Below are positions 35,378 to 44,375 of a DNA stretch of 64,000 bases, one piece after another. Every line of letters begins with the position of its first letter. Positions within the stretch are counted from its first letter, which is position 1. Position numbers and translations under genes: made by a program. Source of the stretch: Pseudohalocynthiibacter aestuariivivens (lineage in GTDB: Bacteria; Pseudomonadota; Alphaproteobacteria; Rhodobacterales; Rhodobacteraceae); the NCBI RefSeq assembly GCF_011040495.1, contig NZ_CP049040.1, positions 62,001 to 126,000 of the forward strand. Reading direction: 5' to 3'. The notes under the pieces were generated by a model, which was not told the DNA's origin, made no database searches, and saw only the letters and a program-made list of their open reading frames with translations.

Positions 35378-36889
35378 ATGACTGTGCCTGACAAATTGCC
35401 CGATGATATCGCCGAACTGAAGGCGATTATCCGTGCGCAGCAGGATCAGAATGCGCGGCTTGAGGCCTTGGTTGCCTCCTTCAAGAAGGCACTGTTTGGT
35501 GCCAAATCCGAGAAGATCGATCCGGCCCAATACGAGTTGGAACTCGAAGACATCGAGACGGCCATCGCACAGGTGAAAGCCGAGATTGATGCGGATGAGC
35601 GCACCGCGCCCGTGCGGCCAGCAAAGCCGCGTCAGAGCAATCGTGGTTCACTGCCCAAGCATCTGGAGCGGGTGGAAGTGATCATTGAACCTGATGTCTT
35701 CTGCGCCTGCGGCGCCGAGCGTCATGTCATTGGCGAGGATGTCAGCGAAAGGCTGGACATTATCCCTGCCCAGTTCCGCGTGATTGTTACCCGGCGACCC
35801 AAATACGCCTGCCGCTCCTGTGAGGGTGGGATCACCCAAGCTCCGGCACTGGCCCACATCATTGCAGGCGGCATGCCAACCGAGGCCACGCTGGCGCATG
35901 TATTGGTCTCTAAATACGCTGATCACTTGCCGCTCTATCGACAAGCACAGATTTACAGCCGTCAAGGCATTAATCTGGATCGCTCGACCTTGGCCGCATG
36001 GGTGGGCAAATCGGCGTTCGAATTGACCCCCATTTATGATGCCCTGATGGCCGATCTGAAGCACTCGACCAAGCTCTTCATGGATGAGACGCCCGCGCCG
36101 GTTCTGGCACCTGGGCGCAAACGCACCAAAACAGGATACTTCTGGGCCCTTGCCCGCGATGACAGGCCTTGGGGTGGTGATGATCCCCCCGGTGTCGCCT
36201 TCACATATGCACCGGGGCGATCCGGTCAGCATGCAGAAGATATTTTGAAAAGCTTCAGCGGCACCCTGCAGGTCGATGGCTATGCTGGTTACAACCGCCT
36301 GCTGAAACGGCCTGCTCAGGATGTGACACTGGCTTATTGCTGGGCGCATGCCCGCCGCAAGCTGCATGATGTTACCCAATCTGGCGCGGCACCAATCGCG
36401 CAGGAAGGCTTGGCGCAAATCCAGGCGCTCTATCGCATCGAAAAAGATCTGCGCGGTCAGACTGCCGAGCAACGGCTCGCCGCGCGACAGGACCGCTCAA
36501 AACCCATCATCGACGCCTTCGAGCTATGGCTTGTCCAAAACCGCGCCCGCGTCTCAGCAAAATCGCCGACCGGTGAGGCCCTGAAATACATCGCCAAATA
36601 CTGGGATGGGCTGATCCTGTTCCTCAGCGATGGTCGCATCGAACTGGATTCCAATGCCGTCGAGCGGACGATCCGTCCAATTGCGCTCAACCGCAAAAAC
36701 GCGCTCTTCGCCGGGCACGACGCTGGGGCGCAAAACTGGGCCGTCATCGCCTCCCTGATCGAAACCTGCAAACTCAACGAGATCGAACCTCACGGCTATC
36801 TGTCAGCTGTTCTCACCGCCATCGCCGAAGGACACAAGCAAACGGACATCAACAAACTGCTGCCCTGGAATTACGTCAGACCCGTGTGA
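35378..36889 (+). CDS. IS66-family transposase TnpC
   Basis: A 503-residue transposase. In order: an N-terminal leucine-zipper-like segment (DDIAELKAIIRAQQDQNARL), a zinc-finger-like CXC pair with RPKYACRSCEGG, then the catalytic domain STKLFMDETPAPVLAPG (Asp), TLQVDGYAGYNRLLK (Asp), CWAHARRKLHDV and LDSNAVERTIRPIALNRKN (Glu). The C-terminus INKLLPWNYVRPV is complete. The frame opens at 35246, but the ATG at 35378 is the family start. Without TnpA and TnpB it is unlikely to transpose itself. Confidence 0.9.
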   Translation: MTVPDKLPDDIAELKAIIRAQQDQNARLEALVASFKKALFGAKSEKIDPAQYELELEDIETAIAQVKAEIDADERTAPVRPAKPRQSNRGSLPKHLERVEVIIEPDVFCACGAERHVIGEDVSERLDIIPAQFRVIVTRRPKYACRSCEGGITQAPALAHIIAGGMPTEATLAHVLVSKYADHLPLYRQAQIYSRQGINLDRSTLAAWVGKSAFELTPIYDALMADLKHSTKLFMDETPAPVLAPGRKRTKTGYFWALARDDRPWGGDDPPGVAFTYAPGRSGQHAEDILKSFSGTLQVDGYAGYNRLLKRPAQDVTLAYCWAHARRKLHDVTQSGAAPIAQEGLAQIQALYRIEKDLRGQTAEQRLAARQDRSKPIIDAFELWLVQNRARVSAKSPTGEALKYIAKYWDGLILFLSDGRIELDSNAVERTIRPIALNRKNALFAGHDAGAQNWAVIASLIETCKLNEIEPHGYLSAVLTAIAEGHKQTDINKLLPWNYVRPV

Positions 36890-36905
36890 CCAGCGCACCG
36901 CTTAC

Positions 36906-37235
36906 CCTTCACCTTGATGTAGGTCTCGTCCATACGCTAGGATCTGGCGGTCGGCCGCTTCCTCGCTTGCGCCCGGGCCGCGATCAGCGGCGCGAACTTT
37001 ACCACCCAACGGTTCAGCGTAGCATGTTCGACCTTCACCCCGCGCTCTGCCATGATCTCCTCCAAGTCACGGTAGGAGACGGCGTAGCGTAGGTAGAAGA
37101 AAACCGCGTGCAGGATCACGGACTTCGGATAATGCACGCCCTTAAACTCAATCACGCCAACCGCCTCTTGCCAGCTCCCTGACAACGCTAACATATCATG
37201 CGCACTCAGAAAGTCGAAAGTTTGCGACAGCACCC
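36906..37235 (-). pseudogene. IS6-family element remnant with a nonsense codon
   Basis: The left end GGGTGCTGTCGCAAA (inward from 37235) leads into FKGVHYPKSVILHAVFFYLR, SYRDLEEIMAERGVKVEHAT and LNRWVVKFAPLI, the IS6 HTH region. A TAG at 36937-36939 replaces the Trp expected before RMDETYIKVKG, the first DDE Asp block. The rest is cut by the IS66 end at 36905. Confidence 0.8.
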
Positions 37236-37236
37236 T

Positions 37237-37296
37237 CATTCCTGTCCTCAGATCACTCCATCGGCTACTGTAATACCGCGATCCATGCAACACGGT
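37237..37296 (-). mobile_element. End fragment of an IS5-type element related to the one at 47781
   Basis: Reading inward from 37296, ACCGTGTTGCATGGATC and then TGATCTGAGGACAGGAA match the 5' end and leader of the IS at 47781-48841. Only about 60 bases remain, cut by the IS6 end. Confidence 0.7.
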
Positions 37297-37312
37297 CGAG
37301 TTTAGGGCACTC

Positions 37313-37519
37313 CCTCGCTACATTGCAACTATCGCAGCGCTTACAGCCCTCGGCGGGCAGACTGCGCCACAACTCAAAATAAACATTGCAGCCGGCCTAA
37401 AGGCGGGGCTGACCAAAACAGAAATCACCGAAACAATCTAGCAAATCTCGCTCTATGGCGGCTTGCCCGCTGCTATAAATGCATCGAACGCGGCACTTGA
37501 GGTTTTTGCACAAGAATAA
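37313..37519 (+). pseudogene. Carboxymuconolactone decarboxylase family remnant
   Basis: In one frame: ALTALGGQTAPQLKINIAAG, LKAGLTKTEITETI, a TAG stop (37439-37441) where Gln is expected, then QISLYGGLPAAINASNAALE and a normal end. The AhpD-like first half with the CxxC motif is absent, and the 5' edge is the IS fragment. Confidence 0.7.
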
Positions 37520-37528
37520 CTTCATGAA

Positions 37529-37548
37529 GCCGGACAACGTTGTCCGGC
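37529..37548. promoter_or_regulatory. Perfect 20-bp palindrome
   Basis: GCCGGACAAC/GTTGTCCGGC, centred between 37538 and 37539, ten bases after the broken decarboxylase stop and about 300 bases upstream of the TRAP operon. It has no T-run, so it could be an operator for a dimeric regulator or a poor terminator stem. The rest of 37549-37848 contains no gene that I can support; a promoter for the TRAP operon must lie there. Confidence 0.5.
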
Positions 37549-37848
37549 CACATCGTCGTCCACAGAGCTCGGCAAAAGCAGAAGTTTGGATCGTTCATCG
37601 CCTGAGATATGTGCCATGATCGAGGATACCACAGCCAAATCAGCTTAGGAAGCTTGTCCGGGTTTTCACACAGTCTGCAACGGTTTTGAACTTGAACTCC
37701 GACTTTGCATTCACAGTTTGACTGGGGATTCCTATTGGGACGGGCCGTCTATGCATGCGTAAAACAAATGATCTGATTGAAAAAACAAATTTTCGGATAT
37801 GTCAAATTGGCAGTATTCCTGTTTCCAGAAAAAACGGGAGAGATTGCT

Positions 37849-38856
37849 ATGAAATTCAAACTAAACAAATGGGGCGCTTCTGCTTTGTCCGGCCTATTGT
37901 TTTCCGCCATGCAGATAGGTGCAGCAAGTGCGCAAGAACATGCGCTGCGGCTGGCGCATTACTTTCCACAGGACTCTTATGTTCATGTAGCTATGGAACG
38001 ACTGGCCGATCGTGTTTCGAAGAAGAGCGAAGGGCGCGTGGAAATCACTATTTTCGGTGGTGGCAGTCTGGGCGGCGACCGTGAGTTGAGCGAACAGGTC
38101 CGGCTTGGCGGAATCCAGATGGCCAACATCGGTGTGCCGACGCAGGCGCCTTTGGATGAGCGGTTTATGATCGAAGAGTTGCCCTACATCTGGGACAGCT
38201 ATCAGCAGATCGAAGGCGCCTACGAGGGCGAGTTCGGTGAAATGATTTCAAGTATAATGGTGGAGCACGGCGCACGCCCGCTTGCGTTCTTTCCGTTCGG
38301 ATACCGTCATATGACGAATTCGAAACGACCAATTCGCACGCCGGAGGATGTTAAGGGGCTGAAGATGCGCACCTCAGATGTGCCGGTTCGTATCGACATG
38401 TTTGAGACCCTGGGTGCGAAGCCGGTGCCCATTTCCTTCACCGAGCTTTACACCGCGATGCAACAAGGTGTTGTGGATGGGCAGGAAAATCCGCTTTTCC
38501 TGATCCTGACCTCGCAATTTCAGGAGGTTCAGCCCAATATCTCATTGACGGGGCATATCCTGAATTCCAACCAGATTATCATCAACGAAGCCTATTGGCA
38601 GTCGCTGCCCGATGACGTGAAATCAATGCTGGAGGCAGAAGTCAAGACCGTAGGCCAGGAAATGGCGCAGGCAACGCAAGAGCAGGAGCAAAACGCGCTT
38701 GAGGAGTTGAAAGCGCAAGGAATAGAAGTTGTCGAAGATGTTAACCGCGCCGCGTTCCGCGAAGAGCTTACTCCCTTGTACGCTAAGTACCGTGAGCAAT
38801 ACGGCGAAGAAATTTGGTCGGTTCTGAGCAAATACGCATCATTGCCTGCACAGTAA
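37849..38856 (+). CDS. dctP: TRAP transporter substrate-binding protein (DctP family)
   Basis: A 335-residue periplasmic protein with a signal peptide ending GAASAQ. LRLAHYFPQDSYVHVAMERL opens the mature part. The conserved block LKMRTSDVPVRIDMFETLGA has the Arg that anchors a carboxylate ligand, followed by YTAMQQGVVDGQENPL. The start at 37849 has GGGAGAG seven bases upstream; the open frame from 37777 is not needed. It delivers an organic acid to the DctQM membrane part encoded next. Confidence 0.9.
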   Translation: MKFKLNKWGASALSGLLFSAMQIGAASAQEHALRLAHYFPQDSYVHVAMERLADRVSKKSEGRVEITIFGGGSLGGDRELSEQVRLGGIQMANIGVPTQAPLDERFMIEELPYIWDSYQQIEGAYEGEFGEMISSIMVEHGARPLAFFPFGYRHMTNSKRPIRTPEDVKGLKMRTSDVPVRIDMFETLGAKPVPISFTELYTAMQQGVVDGQENPLFLILTSQFQEVQPNISLTGHILNSNQIIINEAYWQSLPDDVKSMLEAEVKTVGQEMAQATQEQEQNALEELKAQGIEVVEDVNRAAFREELTPLYAKYREQYGEEIWSVLSKYASLPAQ

Positions 38857-38944
38857 ACTAACTTTGTCCAAGGGAAGGCAAGTCGTCTGCCAGCGCAGAT
38901 GGCTTACCCTTGGTCCTGCCAGAACAGATGGAAGGCGTTCAGAC

Positions 38945-39403
38945 ATGGAAAAAGTCGCGAACCTGTTCAACTGTATCAGTGTTCCGCTTTGGGCTGTTTT
39001 CGTCGTGTGTTGCGTCGGGCAAGTCGTTGGGCGGTACTTTCTGGATATCCCGCTGCAATGGACCGAAGAAATTGCGCGAGTTTCTTTGATATGGCTTACG
39101 TTCATTGGTGCTGTGCAACTGGCGGTTTCTGACGATCACATCGAAATCGGATATTTGCGTCAACTTGGAATTCGCCCGCTTATCTTTGTGATAGAAATCA
39201 CGAAGGCAATTGCCATGTTTATCACGGGCGGATTCTTAGCGTTTGGCGGCGCAAAGCTCCTGCCGATGACTATCAATTCGCACGCACCCGGAAGTGGGCT
39301 GAGCCTGGCTGCCTGGTACGTCGTCGCTGTGGCGGCAGGTTTCATGCTGATGTTTATTGCGACGCTCGCATTGCCAAAAGCCATCTTCAGGTCAAACCCA
39401 TGA
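38945..39403 (+). CDS. dctQ: TRAP transporter small membrane subunit (DctQ family)
   Basis: A 152-residue protein with four hydrophobic segments. It carries the DctQ pattern VVGRYFLDIPLQWTEEIARV, then LIWLTFIGAVQLAVSDDHI. The ATG at 38945 gives the family N-terminus; the frame is open from 38864. It scaffolds the large subunit. Confidence 0.88.
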   Translation: MEKVANLFNCISVPLWAVFVVCCVGQVVGRYFLDIPLQWTEEIARVSLIWLTFIGAVQLAVSDDHIEIGYLRQLGIRPLIFVIEITKAIAMFITGGFLAFGGAKLLPMTINSHAPGSGLSLAAWYVVAVAAGFMLMFIATLALPKAIFRSNP

Positions 39404-39469
39404 TGTTGTTTGAGTCGATGCATATCCCACTTTTTTTATCAAGAGCGATTTACCAGTAAGGACCCTTAG

Positions 39470-40744
39470 ATGAGTGTTGAATTCATATTGCTTCTGACTG
39501 GTCTGTTGGGTCTCATCGCACTGGGTGTCCCAATAGCTTTTGCAGTTGGCACGGCCGTCTGCATTTACGCGCTGACAGTCGGATTTCCACCTTTGTCGAT
39601 TCTAGCACAACAGACTGTCCGGGGCGTGGATTCATTTGTTTTGCTGGCACTTCCGCTTTTCATTTGGGGTGGAATTCTTATGGAAAAGGGCGGGGCTACG
39701 GACGGTTTGATGAAGCTGGTCATAGCCACGCTGGGCCGGCTGCCAGGTGGTTCAGCTGTGGCAAGTGTGGTTGCCACCACGTTTTTTGGCGCGCTTAGTG
39801 GTTCGGCGGTGGCCGCGACGGTCGCTGTTGGCCAGCTGATGCAGCCCCGGCTCGTCCAGCAGGGCTATGCTCCCGGTTTTGTCGTATCTATGCAGGCTTG
39901 TTCGGGGGCATTGGGGGCAGTGATTCCGCCAGGCATTTCGATGGTTGCCTATGGCGCCATTTCGGGCACGTCAATTCGCGATCTTTTTGCTGGAGCGGTG
40001 TTGCCAGGCTTACTGGCGGGATTTTTGCTGTGTCTGGTGGCTGTTCTTGTCAGCCACCGCCGTGGCTATAAGGAAACTTTGGATGTTTCCGATATGGCCG
40101 GGCCAAGCCGTCTGCTTGGCGAGGCGATGCCCGCGCTCTTTATGCCGATCATCGTGTTAGGGGGTGTCTTCTTGGGGATTTTCACCGCAACTGAGGCCGC
40201 CGCCGTCGCTTGCATTTACGCGCTCTTTATCGGGATTTTCATTTATCGCAAGCTCACGCCAACTGTTATATGGGACTCACTGGTCAAAGCCACACGTGAC
40301 ACTGCGGCAATCACCATCATCATCGCCGTATCTTCGGCCTTCGGCTGGATCATCGCCGCAGAGCAGGTCCCTCAGGCTTTTGCCAGCTGGATCACAAGCG
40401 TGTCTGCCGATCCATTGGTGATCTTGCTTTTGATGAGTCTGCTGCTTTTCATACTGGGCACGTTTATGGAAACGATTTCCATCATCGTGATCCTGACACC
40501 GATCTTCGTGCCGGTCGCAGTGTCAGCCGGTATCGACCCTCTGCATTTCGGGGTGCTGATGATCTTGAATCTTGCGATTGGCGGGGTAACGCCCCCGTTG
40601 GGGGTTTGTCTCTTCGCTGCTGCAAGAATTCTGCATCTCGATATCTCGCAAACATTTCGTGAATTGGTCTTTCCGCTGGGCGCGCTGCTTCTGGCGTTCG
40701 GCTTGACGATGGCAATTCCCGAATTGGTCACCTGGGTCAAATGA
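39470..40744 (+). CDS. dctM: TRAP transporter large membrane subunit (DctM family)
   Basis: A 424-residue, strongly hydrophobic protein with about twelve membrane segments, driving Na+/H+-coupled uptake. Family blocks are LALPLFIWGGILMEKGGATD, the glycine- and serine-rich FGALSGSAVAATVAVGQLM, IPPGISMVAYGAISGTSI and GGVTPPLGVCLFAAARI near the end. Confidence 0.92.
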   Translation: MSVEFILLLTGLLGLIALGVPIAFAVGTAVCIYALTVGFPPLSILAQQTVRGVDSFVLLALPLFIWGGILMEKGGATDGLMKLVIATLGRLPGGSAVASVVATTFFGALSGSAVAATVAVGQLMQPRLVQQGYAPGFVVSMQACSGALGAVIPPGISMVAYGAISGTSIRDLFAGAVLPGLLAGFLLCLVAVLVSHRRGYKETLDVSDMAGPSRLLGEAMPALFMPIIVLGGVFLGIFTATEAAAVACIYALFIGIFIYRKLTPTVIWDSLVKATRDTAAITIIIAVSSAFGWIIAAEQVPQAFASWITSVSADPLVILLLMSLLLFILGTFMETISIIVILTPIFVPVAVSAGIDPLHFGVLMILNLAIGGVTPPLGVCLFAAARILHLDISQTFRELVFPLGALLLAFGLTMAIPELVTWVK

Positions 40745-40768
40745 CCCCAATTTAGAGGAGTGAATAGG

Positions 40769-41590
40769 ATGACACGAAGAACCAAACTTGCGGAAAAGAT
40801 TGCGCGCAAGCAAAAAATGGTGGGGCTGGAGCTTTATTCCGGTTCGCCGAACGTGGTCGAAATCGCAGGCGAAATCGGTTTTGATTTCACCATGCTCGAT
40901 ACCGAGCACAGCGAATTCGACATGGAACATATGGCGACACTGATCCGGGCCGCCGATTCATTTGACATCTCGCCGGTCGTTCGCGTTCAGGAACTTGATG
41001 AATATCTTATCATGAAGGCTCTGGATCGGGGCGCGGATGGCGTGATCGTTCCGCGGATCAATTCAGCGGAACAGGCGCAACGTGCTGTTTCGGCTTCTGA
41101 ATTTCCGCCCATCGGGGTGCGCGGTATGTGTCCGGATGTGCGCGCAACGCGTTATCGCACCGAGGACTGGTTGGAATACGCTCGCAACATTCAGGACCAT
41201 GTATCGGTAATCCCACTGATCGAGGACAATAAGGCTGTTGAGAACATCGAGGACATCGTTCAGGTGGATGGAATCAACGCCGTGTTGTTCGGCCCTGGGG
41301 ATTTCGCGGTTTCCATTGGCGCGGTTCAGAAGGGGTTTTCCGATGAGATCATGAATGCCACGCGCGATGCCTTGCGCAAGGTGTGCGCGGCTGCTGCCAA
41401 GTATGATGTTTACGTTTTTGCCATCCCGCTTGAATTGCAAGATCCGAGTGCAACCATGAGCCAACTGCTGGAAGATGGCGTTTCCGGGGTTCTGTTCGGA
41501 ACAGATACGATGCATCTGCAAATTGCAGCTGACCGTATCAAGGCTTCATTCGACGGCGCAGTCGGAAGCAATCGCAAAGCTGCGGAATAA
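40769..41590 (+). CDS. HpcH/HpaI-family class II pyruvate aldolase
   Basis: A 273-residue metal-dependent aldolase. MLDTEHSEFDMEHMATLIR holds the base/metal region, ADGVIVPRINSAEQAQRAV the pyruvate-binding stretch, and NAVLFGPGDFAVS the second metal site. I chose the ATG at 40769 (GAGGAG 8 bases upstream) over the GTG at 40760. It splits a 4-hydroxy-2-oxo acid to pyruvate and an aldehyde. It is the last gene of the TRAP operon, so the imported acid is probably its substrate or precursor (inference). Confidence 0.88.
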   Translation: MTRRTKLAEKIARKQKMVGLELYSGSPNVVEIAGEIGFDFTMLDTEHSEFDMEHMATLIRAADSFDISPVVRVQELDEYLIMKALDRGADGVIVPRINSAEQAQRAVSASEFPPIGVRGMCPDVRATRYRTEDWLEYARNIQDHVSVIPLIEDNKAVENIEDIVQVDGINAVLFGPGDFAVSIGAVQKGFSDEIMNATRDALRKVCAAAAKYDVYVFAIPLELQDPSATMSQLLEDGVSGVLFGTDTMHLQIAADRIKASFDGAVGSNRKAAE

Positions 41591-41602
41591 AGCTTGGCGG
41601 CA

Positions 41603-41639
41603 GTTGCTCGGGCAGGGGTGTTCCCGGCCCGAGCGCAAC
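41603..41639. terminator. Hairpin between convergent aldolase and LysR genes
   Basis: GTTGCTCGGGC (41603-41613) pairs with GCCCGAGCGCAAC (41627-41639), leaving one bulged base. A T-run is lacking on both strands, so termination is only suggested by its position between convergent stops. Confidence 0.5.
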
Positions 41640-41699
41640 GCTTCAAGGCGGAGACAGTGTCTTCGCAGACAAAGAAAAACGTGATTCCGTTACGGACGC

Positions 41700-42599
41700 T
41701 CATGCGGGTTCGGCCCGTTCGCTCACTCCGATCGTGTCCAGCTTGCTGACAAGTTCGCTCACCAGCTTGACGCCGGCGTCTGTCAGCTGTGGATGTTTGT
41801 AGAGCAGCCCCACGCGCAGTGGTTCAAGCGGGGGTAATCCGTCCTCTGCTCCAAGTGTGCGCATCCCCTCAAGCAGCGTGGGCTGCGTCAGGGCGCTGAC
41901 GCAAAAGCCGCTTTGCACGGCCTTTTGCAGCCCCGATATGCCGGACCCGGTATAGACAATACGCCAACGCTGCCCAACGGTGTGCAGTGCCTCGATCATG
42001 CGTTCACGATAATCGCAACCTTCGGGGTGTGCTGCCAAGGGTACCGGTTTCTCGGGATCAATCACCATGTCTGACGCGGCGGCCCAAACGGGTTGTTCGA
42101 TCCAGGAACGTGACACATAGGGCATCTGCGCCTTCGGCATCACGGCTACGATGATATCCAGCTCGTTGGCGCGCAATTGCCGGTGCAATTCGCGGCTCAG
42201 GTCGCAGCGCACCTCCAACTCGACATCAGGATGCTGCTGCGTGAAACTCGCCAGTGCGTTCTGCAAAAACGCCATCGCGTAGTCCGTGGGCAGCCCGATG
42301 CGCAATACGCCAGACAGATCGGCGTGGCGAAAAAACTGTACGGCCTCATCATTGAGCCGCACGATATCGCGCGCAAAAGACAGCAGGGCTTCGCCGTCAC
42401 GAGTCAGGATGATCTTACGCCCTTCCTTGGCCAGCAGACTGACACCGACCAAATTTTCCAGCCGGTGCATCTGTAGCGATATGGCGGGCTGGCTGCGCCC
42501 CAAAGCCTGCCCGGCCTTGGTGTGTCCGCCTAGTTCGACAACCGAAATGAACGTGCGCAGCAGATCGGTTTGTAAATTCAGAAAGGTTTGAATTTTCAT
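41700..42599 (-). CDS. LysR family transcriptional regulator
   Basis: A 299-residue protein. The N-terminal HTH is LRTFISVVELGGHTKAGQAL with recognition helix SQPAISLQMHRLE; the effector domain starts about residue 92 (GVLRIGLPTDYAMAFLQNAL). It converges on the TRAP/aldolase operon and is therefore a candidate regulator of it. An AT-rich stretch (42600-42660) upstream is its likely promoter region. Confidence 0.9.
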   Translation of the reverse strand: MKIQTFLNLQTDLLRTFISVVELGGHTKAGQALGRSQPAISLQMHRLENLVGVSLLAKEGRKIILTRDGEALLSFARDIVRLNDEAVQFFRHADLSGVLRIGLPTDYAMAFLQNALASFTQQHPDVELEVRCDLSRELHRQLRANELDIIVAVMPKAQMPYVSRSWIEQPVWAAASDMVIDPEKPVPLAAHPEGCDYRERMIEALHTVGQRWRIVYTGSGISGLQKAVQSGFCVSALTQPTLLEGMRTLGAEDGLPPLEPLRVGLLYKHPQLTDAGVKLVSELVSKLDTIGVSERAEPA

Positions 42600-42722
42600 A
42601 TCCCCAACAAATGCTATATCACATACTATAAATATTCATTATTTGATTGGCAATTGGTAACGTGGACTGAAAGCCCAACCTTTCTTGTATTTTCGGAGTT
42701 CGTCGTGTGTACTATTGGCAAT

Positions 42723-42753
42723 AAAAAGGCGCGCCCTTGATTGAGCGCGCTTT
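42723..42753 (-). terminator. Rho-independent terminator of the PRPP operon
   Basis: On the - strand AAAGCGCGC, loop TCAATCAAGG, then GCGCGCC followed by TTTTT. It lies 20 bases after the prs stop. The opposite strand also ends in TTT, so it may work weakly both ways. Confidence 0.8.
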
Positions 42754-42772
42754 GCTGCATTCTTGGATTACC

Positions 42773-43705
42773 TCAATCGAACAGAACGCTGAGCGATTGT
42801 GATGTCGCAACGCGAAGGATCGCGTTGGCGAACATTTCCGCAACCGAGATCACGCGGATTTTGTAGGATGATGAAGCAGCTGGCGTGGCGCAGATCGTGT
42901 CGGTGATGACCAGCTCGGTCAGATCCGAGGCCGAAATCCTCTCGACCGCCGAGCCGGACAGGACGCCATGCGTGATATAGGCCGAAACCTGCGTTGCGCC
43001 CTGTTCCAGAAGGGCGGTGGCGGCGTTGCACAGGGTTCCTCCGGAATCGACGATATCGTCGATCAGGATGCAGGATTTACCCGAAACATCGCCAATGACG
43101 TTCATCACTTTCGAGGCACCGGGTTTGTCGCGGCGCTTGTCGACGATGGACAAAGGGCAGTTGAGCCTCTTGGCCAGCGCCCGTGCGCGCACCACACCGC
43201 CCACATCCGGTGAAATCACCATGACATCCTGCGCCCCATTGCGCGAAGTGATGTCGCGCGCGATCACGGGCAGGGCATAGAGATTATCCGTGGGTATATC
43301 GAAAAATCCTTGGATCTGCCCGGCGTGCAAATCCATCGTCAAAACTCTGTCCGCCCCGGCGTGGGTGATGATATTGGCTACCAGCTTGGCCGAAATCGGC
43401 GTCCGGGGGGCAGGCTTGCGATCCTGCCGCGCATAGCCGAAATAGGGGATAACGGCCGTAATCCGCCTCGCCGATGCGCGTTTCAACGCGTCAATCAGCA
43501 CCAGAAGCTCCATCAGATTGTCATTGGCGGGATAGGATGTGGACTGGATGGCGAAGACATCGTCGCCCCTGATATTCTCTCCAATCTCGACAAAGACCTC
43601 GTCGTCGGCAAAGCGCCGGATTTTGCATTCGGCCAGCGACGCATCCAGATGCCCGGCGATAGCCTCGGACAAGGGGCGGTTGCTGTTGCCGCTGATCAGT
43701 TTCAT
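42773..43705 (-). CDS. prs: Ribose-phosphate pyrophosphokinase (PRPP synthetase)
   Basis: A 310-residue enzyme making PRPP from ribose 5-phosphate and ATP. MKLISGNSNRPLSEAIAGHL is the standard N-terminus, and the ATP/Mg loop YARQDRKPAPRTPISAKLVA and PRPP loop ILIDDIVDSGGTLCNAA are intact. The ATG at 43705 gives the normal family length; the frame runs open to 44101 by chance. A plasmid-borne prs next to a phosphoribosyltransferase suggests dedicated PRPP supply. Confidence 0.93.
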   Translation of the reverse strand: MKLISGNSNRPLSEAIAGHLDASLAECKIRRFADDEVFVEIGENIRGDDVFAIQSTSYPANDNLMELLVLIDALKRASARRITAVIPYFGYARQDRKPAPRTPISAKLVANIITHAGADRVLTMDLHAGQIQGFFDIPTDNLYALPVIARDITSRNGAQDVMVISPDVGGVVRARALAKRLNCPLSIVDKRRDKPGASKVMNVIGDVSGKSCILIDDIVDSGGTLCNAATALLEQGATQVSAYITHGVLSGSAVERISASDLTELVITDTICATPAASSSYKIRVISVAEMFANAILRVATSQSLSVLFD

Positions 43706-43746
43706 GGCGCTGCCTTTCGCACCGTTGCCCGGAATCTGCGCGAAGG

Positions 43747-44373
43747 TCATGGCGCGATCGGAAAGGCCATTTCCGGACGATAGGTCTTGAAGCTTTCCAG
43801 GTATTGCGCGTTGGCTTGGCGTTGCCATTCGGTGCCGGACTGGATCGCGGTAATGCATTTGTATTTTTGCCGGTATTGATCGGTGGCGTCGTTTTCTTCG
43901 ATTACCACGGCCACCATGCCGGCGACGGTGCCCTTTTGCTGCGCAACCAGGTTGATGGCACCCTGCATGGTGCCGCCCGTTTCCACCCATTGATCCACCA
44001 GCAAGACACGGGTGCCCGGACTGAAGGCGGGCAGGCGCATTTCCATGCTCTGGGTCTGGCCGGAATAGTTGGTCATGCTTGAACTGTCGGTATCGACGCA
44101 CAGTTTGCCCGCCTTGCGAATGGGTAAAAATCCCCGGTCGATCCGGGTGGCGATACCGGCGCCCAAAACAAAGCCCATTGCATCGAGCCCCGCGACGACA
44201 TCCACTTCATCGGGGTTGATTTCGGCGCAAAGATCATCAAGCAGATCGTGAAACGCGCGCCCGTTGATATAAAGCGAGGTCGGATCGAGCCAGGCAAACT
44301 TGTCGCCCTTGGTGTTGGGGGCCATCAGTGGAAAATACCAGCGATCGTCGCGCGGTCCCTTGTCGTGTGTCAT
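43747..44373 (-). CDS. Type I phosphoribosyltransferase, specificity unknown
   Basis: A 208-residue protein of the PRT fold. The PRPP motif is RVLLVDQWVETGGTMQGA, with Asp-Gln where the usual pair is Asp-Asp or Asp-Glu. An upstream DVVAGLDAMGFVLGAGIATR resembles adenine phosphoribosyltransferase. The N-terminal 50 residues (WYFPLMAPNTKGDKFAWLDP) are not typical of Apt. The nucleobase or other acceptor cannot be read from sequence. Next to prs (41-base gap) and the TIM-barrel gene (2-base gap). Confidence 0.8.
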   Translation of the reverse strand: MTHDKGPRDDRWYFPLMAPNTKGDKFAWLDPTSLYINGRAFHDLLDDLCAEINPDEVDVVAGLDAMGFVLGAGIATRIDRGFLPIRKAGKLCVDTDSSSMTNYSGQTQSMEMRLPAFSPGTRVLLVDQWVETGGTMQGAINLVAQQKGTVAGMVAVVIEENDATDQYRQKYKCITAIQSGTEWQRQANAQYLESFKTYRPEMAFPIAP

Positions 44374-44375
44374 TG

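Larger units (their letters stand above)
35195..36905 (+). mobile_element. IS66-family element lacking its left part
   Basis: The right terminal sequence ends ...CGCTTAC at 36905 (IS66 ends read GTAAGCG inward). The left part, including tnpA and most of tnpB, is replaced by the IS5 element. It is a different and better preserved copy than the remnant at 15985-16893. Confidence 0.8.

Noticed and set aside
42773..44101. Extended 442-codon reading of the PRPP synthetase frame
   Set aside because: The extra N-terminal part runs through the phosphoribosyltransferase gene in another frame. The ATG at 43705 gives the standard protein.
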